64,000 nucleotides of DNA from Martinezella tropici (GCF_003287875.1 NZ_QMKK01000019.1:49494-113493), one strand, 5' to 3'; shown: positions 26,585 to 35,328, counted from the first letter of the stretch. Notes: generated from the letters alone by a model not told the origin. Program-made: numbers and translations.

Positions 26585-27222
26585 GATCGCGGCGCGAAGA
26601 AAACGCCATCAGTCTCGAAAGCCTCGAGGTCTTCGGCCTGGAGCGCGCGGCGGACGCTCGGTCTTGTGCTGACGCGGGCCATGAACTCCTGTAACGCCGG
26701 CCTGCGTGCGACGTCGATCTTGATCCACGGCGACCAGTTCAAGCAGACGAAGAGATAGGCGTCAGCCACCGTGAAGTCGTCACCGGTCAGATAGGGGCCG
26801 ACAAGCCGGCTGTTCAGCCAGTCCAGTCGCTTGCATACCAGTTCATGAATGCCGGCATGGGCGCCTTCATAAGCGGCGTTGAAGAGCATCGCCATTGGCT
26901 TGTGAAGTTCGGCGGTGATGAAATTCAGATAGGATTGAACCTGGCTTCTGGCATAGGTTCCGGCCTCCGGCAGGAGGCGCGACCCCTCCGGTGAACATTC
27001 CGCGAGGAATTGCACGATGGCAGGACCTTCGGTCAGCACCCTCCCATCATCAAGCATCAATGCCGGCACGTAGCCATTCCCGTTGATGGCAAGGTAGTCC
27101 TCGCCCGAACTCGTCCGATGAGTCTTCCGATCGACTTCGACCAGTTCAACATCCAGCCCCAACTCCCGACAAACGATGTGCGGCGACAGGGAGCAAGCGG
27201 CGGCGTGCATGTAGAGTTTCAT
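26539..27222 (-). CDS. Glutathione S-transferase
   Basis: 227 residues. The N-terminal thioredoxin-like domain is MKLYMHAAACSLSPHIVCRELGLDVELVEVD, with the serine/cysteine catalytic region near residues 9-13 and the glutathione-binding segment NGYVPALMLDDGRVLTEGPAIVQFLAE. The all-helical C-terminal domain contains LTGDDFTVADAYLFVCLNW (N-capping motif). It resembles beta-class bacterial enzymes. It conjugates or reduces electrophiles and peroxides with glutathione. Divergence from a TetR gene with an imperfect inverted repeat between them suggests induction by a xenobiotic. Confidence 0.93.
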   Translation of the reverse strand: MKLYMHAAACSLSPHIVCRELGLDVELVEVDRKTHRTSSGEDYLAINGNGYVPALMLDDGRVLTEGPAIVQFLAECSPEGSRLLPEAGTYARSQVQSYLNFITAELHKPMAMLFNAAYEGAHAGIHELVCKRLDWLNSRLVGPYLTGDDFTVADAYLFVCLNWSPWIKIDVARRPALQEFMARVSTRPSVRRALQAEDLEAFETDGVFFAPRSYIASAGRVGTPVRP

Positions 27223-27283
27223 GGGTTTCTCTCTCCTTTTCGATGCAGGCGCGAGGTATGGCGTCGGCACCTATTGAATATTT

Positions 27284-27335
27284 GTACCATTTCGCATAAA
27301 ACTCATCCGGTCAAGATTTTTGTGCGAAGTAGTAT
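27284..27335. promoter_or_regulatory. Imperfect inverted repeat between GST and TetR genes
   Basis: GTACCATTTCGCA (27284-27296) and TGCGAAGTAGTAT (27323-27335) match as inverted repeats at 10 of 13 positions. The right half lies five bases from the tetR-like ATG and the left half 62 bases from the gst start, so a bound repressor could control both. No ribosome site is visible before the TetR ATG. Confidence 0.45.
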
Positions 27336-27340
27336 AAAAT

Positions 27341-27952
27341 ATGAAAAGCGAGAAAAAACAGGGTCGTCCACGCGCTTTTGACGCCAAAGCAGTCATCGGG
27401 CAGGCGCGGGAGGTTTTCTGGGACAGGGGGTTCTCGGCCGCCTCATTGGATAATTTGAGCGCCGCGACGAAACTGAACCGGCCGAGCCTCTACGGCGCGT
27501 TCGGTGACAAGGAGGATCTCTATCTTGACACCTTGGAAGGCTACCGCGAGGACAGCCTCGATATATTGTCTGAGGCACTCAACCCGACCCTCACGCTGCG
27601 AGAAAATCTCACGCGCATCTATGCCGAGGCTCTGAAAATATACCTGCATGGCGAGACTGCAGCGCGTGGCTGCTTCCTGATCGGCACTGCCACGGCAGAG
27701 GCTATTCAGCATGATCGGGTGCGGGAGGTGTTGCGCCGCAGCCTGAATGAATTCGACGGTGCGATCAAGGAACGCATGGAGCTTGCGGTTGAGCAGGGCG
27801 AACTCCCTGATAACACGGATGCTGCAACGCTCGCAAAGCTCGCATCCGCCGTCATGCATTCGCTTGCCGTTCGAGCGCGTGCAGGCGATACGCGCGGGAC
27901 GCTGGAGGCGATCGCGCGTTCTGGCGTCGATTTTATCTGCGGCCGGCTATAA
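27341..27952 (+). CDS. TetR/AcrR-family transcriptional regulator
   Basis: 203 residues. The N-terminal DNA-binding domain is GRPRAFDAKAVIGQAREVFWDRGFSAASLDNLSAATKLNRPSLYGAFGDKEDLYLDTLEGY; the rest is a helical ligand-binding domain with AARGCFLIGTATAEAIQHD, typical of the AefR/NemR-like group. The ligand is unknown. It diverges from the glutathione transferase gene, its likely target. The ATG lacks an obvious ribosome-binding site, so translation may be weak or leaderless. Confidence 0.9.
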   Translation: MKSEKKQGRPRAFDAKAVIGQAREVFWDRGFSAASLDNLSAATKLNRPSLYGAFGDKEDLYLDTLEGYREDSLDILSEALNPTLTLRENLTRIYAEALKIYLHGETAARGCFLIGTATAEAIQHDRVREVLRRSLNEFDGAIKERMELAVEQGELPDNTDAATLAKLASAVMHSLAVRARAGDTRGTLEAIARSGVDFICGRL

Positions 27953-28005
27953 GGGGCAGCTTGATGCTGCTCGGATCGATCTCCAGACAGCAAACTCGCG
28001 CAAAC

Positions 28006-29244
28006 TCATCGATCCCTGTGTGATTCTGTCTTCGGGCTGACCCACCAGCAATAGATGGCTCCGAGTGCCAGCAGTACGCAGGTTCCGAGGAAGACTGCAG
28101 GCATGCCGACATGCCCGCCGACGAAGCCGCCCAGGACCGGGCCTGCCACCTGGCCGACATATTGCGAGGAGATGGAGAGCCCGAGAATGCTGCCCGTCGC
28201 CGCATCGGGAACATTGTGCCGGATGACGGCGGTGATGCAGGGCAGAAGGCCGCCGAGCGCCACGCCCATCAGGAAGCGCAAGCCGATCAATTGCCAGGCC
28301 GAGGTCACGAAAGCCTGCGGGATCAGGAGCAGCGCCGCAACAGCAAGCGCCGCCATGATGACGCTCCAGTAGCCGATGCGATCGGCAAGCTTGCCGAGCC
28401 GTGAGGACGACAGGATGCTGCCGAGCGCAGCCGCCGCCATGACGACGCCCGAGACCATCGTCACCTTGGCGTCCGTGACGAACTGCGCGACATAGACTGT
28501 GATGATTGGCTCGATCGACATATTGGCCAGCATCAGCAGCAGGCCGAGCGACAGCATGGCGACGACGGGGCGCTTGTCAGGAATGGACGCCCAGCTGCCA
28601 CTTGCCTTCGCAGCCTTCTTCCGCGCCGTGGATTTCTCCTCCTTGATGAGGAAGGTTGTCGCCAGGAAAGTGAAGAAGATCACGCCGCCGGCCAGCAGGA
28701 AGGTGCCGCGAATGCCGATGATCGGTGGCAGCGCGCCGCCGATCAGCGGTCCGACAAGGTTCCCGGCCATGATGCCGGCAGACAGCGTGCCCAACGCCCA
28801 GGCAGAGCGATGCTTCGGCGTCTGGGCCGCCACCAGCACCATCGATCCCGAGGCATAGCCGCCGGCAAGGCCGGTGAAGAGGCGCAGCGCTACCAGCTGC
28901 CAGACATTGCCGGCCATGCCCATCAGCGAGATGGCGACCGTCATGCCGAGGCTGGCGCGGATCAGCATCAGCTTGCGGCCATAGATATCACCGAGCCGCC
29001 CCCAGAGCGGCGCGACCAAGGCTGCGGCAAAGAAGGTGGCGCCATAGGCGATGCCGGACCATTGCACGATCGCGGCCTTGTCGCTGACGCCGAGTTCCTC
29101 GACATAGAGCGGCAGGAAGGGGAGCAGCAGCGTCATTGCCACGATCGTCGTGAACGAGCCGACGAGGCAGATAACCAGGTTCCGCATCCAATGCGCGGTT
29201 TCCGGCTCGGCCGGTGCGGCTGCATCCCATCTCGTCTCGGTCAT
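28006..29244 (-). CDS. MFS transporter, multidrug-efflux type
   Basis: 412 residues with about 12 hydrophobic segments in two halves, joined by a basic loop (IKEEKSTARKKAAKASGSWASIPDKRP). The MFS motif A variant PLWGRLGDIYGRKLMLIRASLG lies between segments 2 and 3, and LGKLADRIGYWSVI is its counterpart in the second half. It resembles MdtG/TetA-type drug-proton antiporters; the substrate is unknown. Its ATG overlaps the stop of the upstream YbhB-like gene, so the two form an operon. Confidence 0.88.
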   Translation of the reverse strand: MTETRWDAAAPAEPETAHWMRNLVICLVGSFTTIVAMTLLLPFLPLYVEELGVSDKAAIVQWSGIAYGATFFAAALVAPLWGRLGDIYGRKLMLIRASLGMTVAISLMGMAGNVWQLVALRLFTGLAGGYASGSMVLVAAQTPKHRSAWALGTLSAGIMAGNLVGPLIGGALPPIIGIRGTFLLAGGVIFFTFLATTFLIKEEKSTARKKAAKASGSWASIPDKRPVVAMLSLGLLLMLANMSIEPIITVYVAQFVTDAKVTMVSGVVMAAAALGSILSSSRLGKLADRIGYWSVIMAALAVAALLLIPQAFVTSAWQLIGLRFLMGVALGGLLPCITAVIRHNVPDAATGSILGLSISSQYVGQVAGPVLGGFVGGHVGMPAVFLGTCVLLALGAIYCWWVSPKTESHRDR

Positions 29245-29927
29245 TTCTCGGCCTTTGCATTCAATGTGTAAAACAGTTCCTGGCTGCCCGATGCGAGGAT
29301 ATGACCCTTCGCGGCAGCAAGCAGATCGGCGCGGGTGAAGAGATCCGGCAGGTTCAGTCGGTCGACATCGAGCGCATAGACGGTGACGTGATAGCTGTGG
29401 ACACGCGCGTCATTCCAGGGTGGGCAAGCGCCCATATAACCGCCATGCGGCCCGTCCTTCAAATTGCCGCCGCCCGCACCATTCTGGCCGCGGCGTCCAT
29501 AGGCCGTGCGTTCGAGCGGCAGGCCATTGGCTGAAGGGCCGTTTCCGTCTGCGCCTTCGGCAAGGCTGGTGCGCGATACGGGAATATCGGCCAGCACCCA
29601 GTGAACGAACTCCATCCGCTTGAAATCCTTCGGAATGGTTTTGTCCGCCTTGTTGAACAGCGAGAAATCCGCGGGCACGTCAGGGTCGACCATCGTCAGC
29701 GCATAGGATCGCGTGCCCTTCGGCCCGTTCGACCAGGAAACGGCAAGGCTCTTGTTGGGACCGGGTGCCGACTTGTCTGAAGATGTCGAAATGCAGGAGG
29801 CGTTTTCCGGCATCATCATCCGGCCGTTGCTCTTTGCGAACGTCACCTTGAGATCGGCCGAAAGGGCCGGCGTGGCGACAACTGCTGCGATGACGGTGGC
29901 GTTCAGAAGGTTGAGCATGGTTTTCAT
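29241..29927 (-). CDS. YbhB/YbcL (PEBP, Raf-kinase-inhibitor-like) family protein
   Basis: 228 residues. A signal peptide (MKTMLNLLNATVIAAVVATPALSA) indicates export. The PEBP fold is shown by SYALTMVDPDVP, FVHWVLADIP and the phosphate-pocket region GGYMGACPPWNDARVHSYHVTVYALD. The bacterial role is unknown. Start 29927 gives a clean signal peptide; the frame is open 54 codons upstream. Its stop overlaps the MFS start by four bases, so the two are translated together. Confidence 0.88.
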   Translation of the reverse strand: MKTMLNLLNATVIAAVVATPALSADLKVTFAKSNGRMMMPENASCISTSSDKSAPGPNKSLAVSWSNGPKGTRSYALTMVDPDVPADFSLFNKADKTIPKDFKRMEFVHWVLADIPVSRTSLAEGADGNGPSANGLPLERTAYGRRGQNGAGGGNLKDGPHGGYMGACPPWNDARVHSYHVTVYALDVDRLNLPDLFTRADLLAAAKGHILASGSQELFYTLNAKAEK

Positions 29928-30033
29928 GATGTTGCCCTTTCGCGGTTCGCTCTTGTGAGCTTCGAGGGCTGGGTCTAACAAATTCGTGCTGAGCGGCTGC
30001 GCACACAAACGCTCAAAATGCGGCCTAAAACGC

Positions 30034-30849
30034 TCATGCACCGCGAAGTCGATCGGCGAAGCGGCGTGGCGAGCGATAACCGGTAGCAAGGGCTGCTTCG
30101 CGCAACGACAGCCCGTCCTCGGCGAGAAGGGTCGTTGCCAGCGCCACGCGTTCGCTTGCCAGTACCTCTCGCAGGGAAGCGCCCTCGCGCGTCAGGCGCC
30201 GGCGCAGCGTCGCGTTGCTGGTGCCGAGCTCGGCGGCGATGAGGTCGGCAGTCCAGGGGCGATCCGGCTGCCAGCGTACCAGCGCCCGCACCGCCTCTGC
30301 GGTTGTCTCCGGCGACCCGGGCAGGGCGCCGCGCATGCCCAGCACCATGAGTATTTCCAGGAGCCTGTGTTCGATCAGCGGGATCGGCATGTTACCGCCG
30401 GCAATGCCTTCGCCGGCATGGCTGATGGCAGCGGCCAGCAATGGATCGAGTGGCAGGTCGATCTGCGATGCGGTTTGGGCCGGCGGAAAGGCTTTTGCGG
30501 CGCGGCGCGTCAGTTCCTCGGGAAAAGTGATGAAGATCGCCCGATAGAAGCCGGTCTGCGGATCGGGATCGTTGACGACATCGCCGCTCCAGCCGGCCGG
30601 CAGCACGAGCACCGTACCGGCTGCAAAATGCCGCTGCCGTCCCATGCTGACGATTTCCTTGGAACCTTCGAGGATGGCGACGATTGAAACCTGAGAAAAG
30701 GCCGAGCCGGCAATGCGCTCGCGTTCGCGCGTGACGAAGGTGAAAAGCGTGGAATAGCTGCCGATGCTGCTCAGCGCGACAGTCGGACGATTGTCCTTTG
30801 CCGCCAGGCGGCGCAGCTTTTCCAATATGGGATGATGAGCCTCGGACAC
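30034..30849 (-). CDS. AraC-family transcriptional regulator
   Basis: About 271 residues. The N-terminal sensing region (FSQVSIVAILEGSKEIVSMGRQRHFAAGTVLVLPAGWSGDVVND) is cupin-like. The C-terminal pair of helix-turn-helices includes WTADLIAAELGTSNATLRRRLTREGASLREVL and LSLREAALATGYRSPRRFADRLRG. A GTG at 30849 follows AGGAAG at eight bases and is preferred; an ATG at 30912 would add 21 residues without a good site. It diverges from the NTF2-like gene at 31024, with a perfect palindrome between them. Confidence 0.86.
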   Translation of the reverse strand: MSEAHHPILEKLRRLAAKDNRPTVALSSIGSYSTLFTFVTRERERIAGSAFSQVSIVAILEGSKEIVSMGRQRHFAAGTVLVLPAGWSGDVVNDPDPQTGFYRAIFITFPEELTRRAAKAFPPAQTASQIDLPLDPLLAAAISHAGEGIAGGNMPIPLIEHRLLEILMVLGMRGALPGSPETTAEAVRALVRWQPDRPWTADLIAAELGTSNATLRRRLTREGASLREVLASERVALATTLLAEDGLSLREAALATGYRSPRRFADRLRGA

Positions 30850-30957
30850 GACGATGGCTTCCTGCTGATATGGGGTGCTGCGAAGTTTGGACCACGCGGA
30901 CGACAATGCCAAGTCCGCAAAGCGCCTTGTTGGTTCGCCCGGCTGATGTTATAAACT

Positions 30958-30974
30958 GATTGCATTTTGCAATC
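30958..30974. promoter_or_regulatory. Palindrome in the AraC/NTF2-like divergent gap
   Basis: GATTGCA (30958-30964) and TGCAATC (30968-30974) are perfect inverted copies with a TTT spacer, 50 bases before the NTF2-like ATG. It is a candidate regulatory site or a small hairpin. Confidence 0.4.
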
Positions 30975-31023
30975 GGATTACCATAGGCACCGTGATTGCG
31001 CCGATGCAAGGAGGAGGCACATT

Positions 31024-31368
31024 ATGAACTCTCTCGAAAATGTCCGTTGCGATATCGTCAGACGCCTGTTTGCCGCCTATGTGGCGCAACAGCCTGATGT
31101 CGTCGATCCGATGCTGACCCGGAACTTCACCTTTTCGAGCCCGCGCGACGATCATATCGACCGGAAGCGCTATTTCGAGCATTGCTGGCCGAAGGAGAAT
31201 ATCTTCCGCGACATCCATATCGAACATCTGGTGGCGGATGGCGATGACGTTATCGTCAGCTATCGCGCCGAGAAGATGGACGGTGGCAGCTTTCGCAATG
31301 TCGAGATGATCCATTTTGCCGGCGACCGCATCGCCGAGATCGATGTCTATTTCGGACGGAACTTATAA
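31024..31368 (+). CDS. NTF2-like/SnoaL-like small protein
   Basis: 114 residues. The pattern RRLFAAYVAQQPDVVDPMLTRNFTFSSPRDDHIDRKRYFEHCWP followed by VSYRAEKMDGGSFRNVEMIHFAGDRIAEIDVYFG is that of the cone-shaped NTF2-like fold. Members include ketosteroid isomerases, polyketide cyclases and binding proteins, so no reaction can be assigned. AAGGAGGAGG precedes the ATG, a strong ribosome site. The stop overlaps the convergent racemase-family gene by six bases. Control by the divergent AraC protein is likely but inferred. Confidence 0.8.
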   Translation: MNSLENVRCDIVRRLFAAYVAQQPDVVDPMLTRNFTFSSPRDDHIDRKRYFEHCWPKENIFRDIHIEHLVADGDDVIVSYRAEKMDGGSFRNVEMIHFAGDRIAEIDVYFGRNL

Positions 31369-32022
31369 CAGGTCAGCCGTGGCAATTTTTGCGATTGCCG
31401 CTGCGAGAGCGGCCGCCGGGCCGGTTATCGGTCGTTCGACGCCGTCCGAGAGAAGGTCGACGGCACCCGTCATCGACGCCTGCGCGAAAGTGACCGTGAC
31501 GGCGCCTTCGCCATGGGCTTCCCTCACCGCATCGGCGATGGAGGCGAGATAGGCCCGCAGATCGCCTGACCGGAAATGTGTCCATGCGCCAGGAACCAGC
31601 CGAACTTCGATTTCCGCGCCTGTTGCCTTTGCAGCAGCCTCGAAGAGGGCTGTCGTCGGGATGATGGTCGTTTCGACGGTGCAGAGAACGAGGACCTTGC
31701 CGCCGGCCTTGACCGCCTGTTCGGCCAGCGCCGCATCCGCCCTGATGATCGGCGCTCCAGCACCCGCCGCGACCTTCGAGACGGCCGGGCCGAGCGTCGA
31801 ACAGTTGAGCACGACGGCATCGGCATCCTCGGCCAGATGCCAGAGGAGAGCCGCCGTTTCGGCCGAAATCTCATCCGTCAGGCGTCCCAGTTTTTCGGCG
31901 GCAAGCAGGAGGTCGGCGCGGACATGATGACGCAGCGTGCCCTCAGGCAATCCGAGTGCTTTTGCCGCCGCCTCATAGACGGCAATGTTGCTTTCGGACG
32001 TGTGCAGGCAGGCGATCGTCAC
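31363..32022 (-). CDS. Aspartate/glutamate racemase family protein
   Basis: About 219 residues. VTIACLHTSESN at the start and AVVLNCSTLGP in the middle (catalytic cysteine in NCST) plus LVLCTVETTIIPTTALF (second cysteine) and VTFAQASMTGA fit the Asp/Glu/hydantoin racemase fold. The substrate is unknown. The GTG at 32022 is proposed because homologues begin with VTIACLHT-like sequence; in-frame ATGs at 32070 and 32130 would extend the protein by 16 or 36 residues. The gene stands alone on the minus strand between the NTF2-like gene and sodB. Confidence 0.75.
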   Translation of the reverse strand: MTIACLHTSESNIAVYEAAAKALGLPEGTLRHHVRADLLLAAEKLGRLTDEISAETAALLWHLAEDADAVVLNCSTLGPAVSKVAAGAGAPIIRADAALAEQAVKAGGKVLVLCTVETTIIPTTALFEAAAKATGAEIEVRLVPGAWTHFRSGDLRAYLASIADAVREAHGEGAVTVTFAQASMTGAVDLLSDGVERPITGPAAALAAAIAKIATADLL

Positions 32023-32293
32023 GGGATATCTCGTAGAAGGCAGAAGGTCCGCGAACCTAGCCTCGACCATGTGCTTTGTCGACAGTTCACCGTCGCCTTC
32101 CTGGATGCATTGCCGCGTCATCATATGCAATGACGCAAATTTCTAAGTCGATGCTATACATGATTGAAAAATAGGGCAATTTTTGCTCCCGTACGCAACT
32201 TTTTTGGCATGTCGCCGGTTGCTCTTCCAGGCGACCGCTCCTATGTTCCGGTTCACCTGCCGACGCAATTTTTTGCCAAGAGGAGATATGACC

Positions 32294-32896
32294 ATGGCTT
32301 TCGAATTGCCTGAACTTCCTTATGATTACGATGCACTTTCGCCCTTCATGTCGCGTGAGACGCTCGAATATCACCACGACAAGCACCACAAGGCTTACGT
32401 CGACAACGGCAACAAGCTCGCTGCTGAAGCAGGTCTTGCCGATCTGTCGCTCGAAGAGATCGTGAAGAAGTCTTTCGGCACCAATGCCGGCCTCTTCAAC
32501 AATGCAGCCCAGCACTACAACCACATCCATTTCTGGAAGTGGATGAAGAAGGGCGGCGGCGGCAACAAGCTGCCGGGCAAGCTCGAGGCTGCCTTTGCCT
32601 CCGATCTCGGCGGCTATGACAAGTTCAAGGCCGATTTCGCCGCCGCCGGCGCAACACAGTTCGGCTCGGGCTGGGCATGGGTTTCCGTCAAGAACGGCAA
32701 GCTCGAAATCTCCAAGACCCCTAACGGCGAAAACCCGCTGGTTCATGGCGCCAACCCGATCCTCGGCGTCGACGTTTGGGAACACTCCTACTACATCGAC
32801 TACCGCAACCTGCGTCCGAAGTACCTCGAAGCCTTCATCGATAGCCTGATCAACTGGGACTATGTCCTGGAGCGCTACGAAGCTGCGACGAAGTAA
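32294..32896 (+). CDS. sodB: Superoxide dismutase, Fe type
   Basis: 200 residues, the normal length. Metal ligands are the histidine in LEYHHDKHHKAYV, the histidine in NNAAQHYNHIHFWKW, and aspartate and histidine in LGVDVWEHSYYIDY. The Fe/Mn family converts superoxide to oxygen and hydrogen peroxide in the cytoplasm. The iron versus manganese choice rests on overall resemblance and is not certain. ATG 32294 is eight bases after AGGAG; the in-frame ATG two codons earlier is too close. A strong terminator follows. It is a single-gene unit. Confidence 0.95.
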   Translation: MAFELPELPYDYDALSPFMSRETLEYHHDKHHKAYVDNGNKLAAEAGLADLSLEEIVKKSFGTNAGLFNNAAQHYNHIHFWKWMKKGGGGNKLPGKLEAAFASDLGGYDKFKADFAAAGATQFGSGWAWVSVKNGKLEISKTPNGENPLVHGANPILGVDVWEHSYYIDYRNLRPKYLEAFIDSLINWDYVLERYEAATK

Positions 32897-32921
32897 GGTC
32901 TGCCAAATAGGCTGGCTTTCG

Positions 32922-32955
32922 CACCCGGCGTCTTTTCGACGTCGGGTGTTTTCTT
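32922..32955 (+). terminator. Rho-independent terminator after sodB
   Basis: CACCCGGCGTC (32922-32932) pairs with GACGTCGGGTG (32938-32948) with one mismatch, loop TTTTC, then TTTTCTT. Confidence 0.9.
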
Positions 32956-33025
32956 ATCAGCCAGCCCTCACCGATGCCTCCGCGTGCTGCCTTACCGGCG
33001 CAAGGAAGCCGTCCAAGGAGGACGA

Positions 33026-33874
33026 ATGCCGTCCGCACCGCTTTTCCGCTTCGGTGTTATCGCCGATCCGCAATATGCGGATCTCGAGCCCAATCTGACC
33101 CTCAATCGCTATCCGGCCAAGAGCCTCGACAAACTTCGCAACGCGATAGAGGAATTCAACCGGCACGACCTTGCCTTCGTCGTGACGCTCGGTGACATCA
33201 TCGACCGCGAATGGAAGAGCTTCGACGCGATCCTGCCCGTCTACGAGATCTTGCGGCACCCAAAATACTTCCTCCTCGGCAATCATGATTTCGCCGTGGC
33301 ACCCCAGAATCTGGGCAGTGTCCCGGCCCGCGTGGGCATGCCCGCTGCCTATTATGATTTCAGCCATTGCGGCTACCGCTTCATCGCGCTCGACGGCAAT
33401 GAGATCAGCCTCTTCGCTCCGCCGGAAGGCGATCCACGCCGGCAGGAGGCGAAGAACCTGATGAAGGCGCTGGATCGAGCCGGCGCGCTGAATGGCCAAC
33501 GCTGGAACGGGGCGATCAGTGATGCGCAATATGACTGGCTTGCCGCGAAGCTGCGGGAGGCAAAGGCGGCGGGCGAGAAGGTCTTTATCCTGAACCATTA
33601 TCCCGTCTTCCCGGAGAATGGCCACAACGCTTTGGACAGCGACCGCATGCTGGCGCTTCTGGCCGAACATGACCATGTCGTCGCCTACCTTAACGGGCAC
33701 AATCACGCCGGCAACTTCGGCGCTGTCGAGGGAACCTATTTCGTCAACTTCAAGGGCATGGTGGATACCGAAGACAGCAGCGCTTACGCGATCGTTTCGG
33801 TTCACGCGGATCGGTTGGATATTGAAGGATTTGGGCGCGAAGAAAGCAGAGCGCTGGCGCTTCAGATGCCTTAA
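33026..33874 (+). CDS. Calcineurin-like metallophosphoesterase (ADP-ribose/CDP-alcohol diphosphatase-like)
   Basis: 282 residues with all metallophosphoesterase motifs in order: FGVIADPQYAD, TLGDIIDRE, LLGNHDF, FILNHYPVF and LNGHNHAGNFG. The DPQY and NHDF context and the length resemble manganese-dependent ADP-ribose/CDP-alcohol diphosphatases, which split pyrophosphate bonds in nucleotide diphosphate compounds; this specificity is inferred. AAGGAGG precedes ATG 33026; an in-frame ATG at 32984 is less likely. It follows sodB after a terminator and is probably its own unit. Confidence 0.87.
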   Translation: MPSAPLFRFGVIADPQYADLEPNLTLNRYPAKSLDKLRNAIEEFNRHDLAFVVTLGDIIDREWKSFDAILPVYEILRHPKYFLLGNHDFAVAPQNLGSVPARVGMPAAYYDFSHCGYRFIALDGNEISLFAPPEGDPRRQEAKNLMKALDRAGALNGQRWNGAISDAQYDWLAAKLREAKAAGEKVFILNHYPVFPENGHNALDSDRMLALLAEHDHVVAYLNGHNHAGNFGAVEGTYFVNFKGMVDTEDSSAYAIVSVHADRLDIEGFGREESRALALQMP

Positions 33875-33961
33875 TGAGATTTCCGCATCTTTTGATGTCT
33901 GTAGGGAACGATCCGCATCGCTGAATGTTTAGAAACGGAGGCTGCCTGTGAGGCGAAGCTG

Positions 33962-34468
33962 ATGTTTCCGACGCTGCAAATCCTGACAATCCTGATTGTT
34001 GCAGTCGCCATGGCGCTGGCACTGGCGCATGTGCTGGAGCTGCCGGGCAAGATGCGGCTATCGAAAGAGGATTACCTGACGGTTCAGCGGATTTACTATC
34101 CGGGCTTTACGATCGGCGGTGCCAGTGAGCCGCTCGGTGCTCTGCTGCTTCTGCTGCTCCTGTTCCTGACGCCAGCCAATACGCTCTCATTCTGGCTATT
34201 GGCTGCTGCCTTTGCTGCCATGGTCGCCATGCACGCCGTCTTTTGGCTGCTGACCCAACCGGTAAACAATTTTTGGCTGAAAGATGCGAAGCTGGAAGGA
34301 ATGGGCGCAGGTTTCTTTTCTCACGATCCATTCGGTGGCCATCAAATGGAAACCGCCGTCAAACCGGATTGGACCATGCTGCGCGACCGGTGGGAATGGT
34401 CGCATGCCGTCCGCGCCGCCCTGGGATTGCTGGCTTTCATTCTATTGGTGACTGAGGTTGTTTTGTAG
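33962..34468 (+). CDS. DUF1772-like four-helix membrane protein
   Basis: 168 residues with four hydrophobic segments: LQILTILIVAVAMALALAHV, GALLLLLLLFLTPANTL, FWLLAAAFAAMVAMHAVFWLL and ALGLLAFILLVTEVVL. Between the third and fourth, LTQPVNNFWLKDAKLEGMGAGFF resembles the DUF1772 pattern (QPVNxxW). The function is unknown. It lies 87 bases after the metallophosphoesterase gene on the same strand. Confidence 0.75.
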   Translation: MFPTLQILTILIVAVAMALALAHVLELPGKMRLSKEDYLTVQRIYYPGFTIGGASEPLGALLLLLLLFLTPANTLSFWLLAAAFAAMVAMHAVFWLLTQPVNNFWLKDAKLEGMGAGFFSHDPFGGHQMETAVKPDWTMLRDRWEWSHAVRAALGLLAFILLVTEVVL

Positions 34469-34582
34469 CGCCGCGCGAAGCCGGCGCATCTTCACTCCGC
34501 TGCCATCCCCGTTTCGGTTGCATCTCTTCGGGCGGTATGATCTTTCCAGGCTCTGATCGTAACCTCAAAGAGCCTTAGCGCC

Positions 34583-35284
34583 TCAGCCGGCCGCGGCGGG
34601 GGTGTTTACCTGCCAGCCATTCACCCAGATCTGCCGCAAGCCATCACCTTCGCCCTTGAACCACAATCCCGTCGCCTCGCAGCCTTCGATACGATCGCTG
34701 CGAAAGTTACGGATAGCCTGGCGCAGCTCGCACCAGGCCACGATGTTAGCCGTCTCCGAATAATAGATGAGGGCAATTGGCCGGATGATGCGTTCCGTGG
34801 CGCGGCCGAGCTCGTCGCGGTAGGCAAGGTCCAGCTTTTCCTCATCACGAATGGCGCGTCGCACCAAAGCCAGATCGATCGCCGAGGCAGAAGGTGCGGC
34901 AAAGCCCCAGGCATGCAGTGCATTGGCGTCGAGCGTCTGGCGCAGCGGCGGCGGCACGGCGCCGGCAATCTTCGAGGTGACGCGCTTGGCCGCCTGCTTC
35001 AGCTCGGCATCACCGGTGCGTTCCAACAGGGCCAGCGACAGCACGATCGCCTCCATCTCCTCGATCGAGAACATTAGCGGCGGCAGGTCGAAGCCGGGCC
35101 GCAATATATAGCCGATGCCGCGCTCGCCCTCGATCGGCACGCGCATCGCCTGAAGTGCTGCGATATCGCGATAGACGGAGCGTACCGTCACTTCCAGCCG
35201 GGCGGCGATATCGGCTCCCGTCACCGGCCGCTTGGCGAGCCGCAGGATCTGGATAATCTCGAACAGGCGCGATGCCTTGCGCAT
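34583..35284 (-). CDS. YafY-type transcriptional regulator (HTH plus WYL domain)
   Basis: 233 residues. The N-terminal winged helix is RLFEIIQILRLAKRPVTGADIAARLEVTVRSVYRDIAALQAMRVPIEGERGIGYIL. The WYL-type ligand-sensing domain follows (LDLAYRDELGRATERIIRPIALIYYSETANIVAWCELRQAIRNFRSDRI). It diverges from the LysE-family exporter gene at 35414 with an inverted repeat in the gap, so it probably controls that gene. Confidence 0.9.
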   Translation of the reverse strand: MRKASRLFEIIQILRLAKRPVTGADIAARLEVTVRSVYRDIAALQAMRVPIEGERGIGYILRPGFDLPPLMFSIEEMEAIVLSLALLERTGDAELKQAAKRVTSKIAGAVPPPLRQTLDANALHAWGFAAPSASAIDLALVRRAIRDEEKLDLAYRDELGRATERIIRPIALIYYSETANIVAWCELRQAIRNFRSDRIEGCEATGLWFKGEGDGLRQIWVNGWQVNTPAAAG

Positions 35285-35308
35285 TTCATTACCCTCAAGA
35301 TGAAGGCT

Positions 35309-35328
35309 ACTGACAATACCCCGTCAGT
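35309..35328. promoter_or_regulatory. Inverted repeat between YafY and LysE genes
   Basis: ACTGAC (35309-35314) and GTCAGT (35323-35328) are perfect inverted copies with an eight-base spacer, 25 bases from the regulator start. Spaced TGAC/GTCA arms are plausible for a YafY-type regulator; the link is inferred. Confidence 0.5.
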
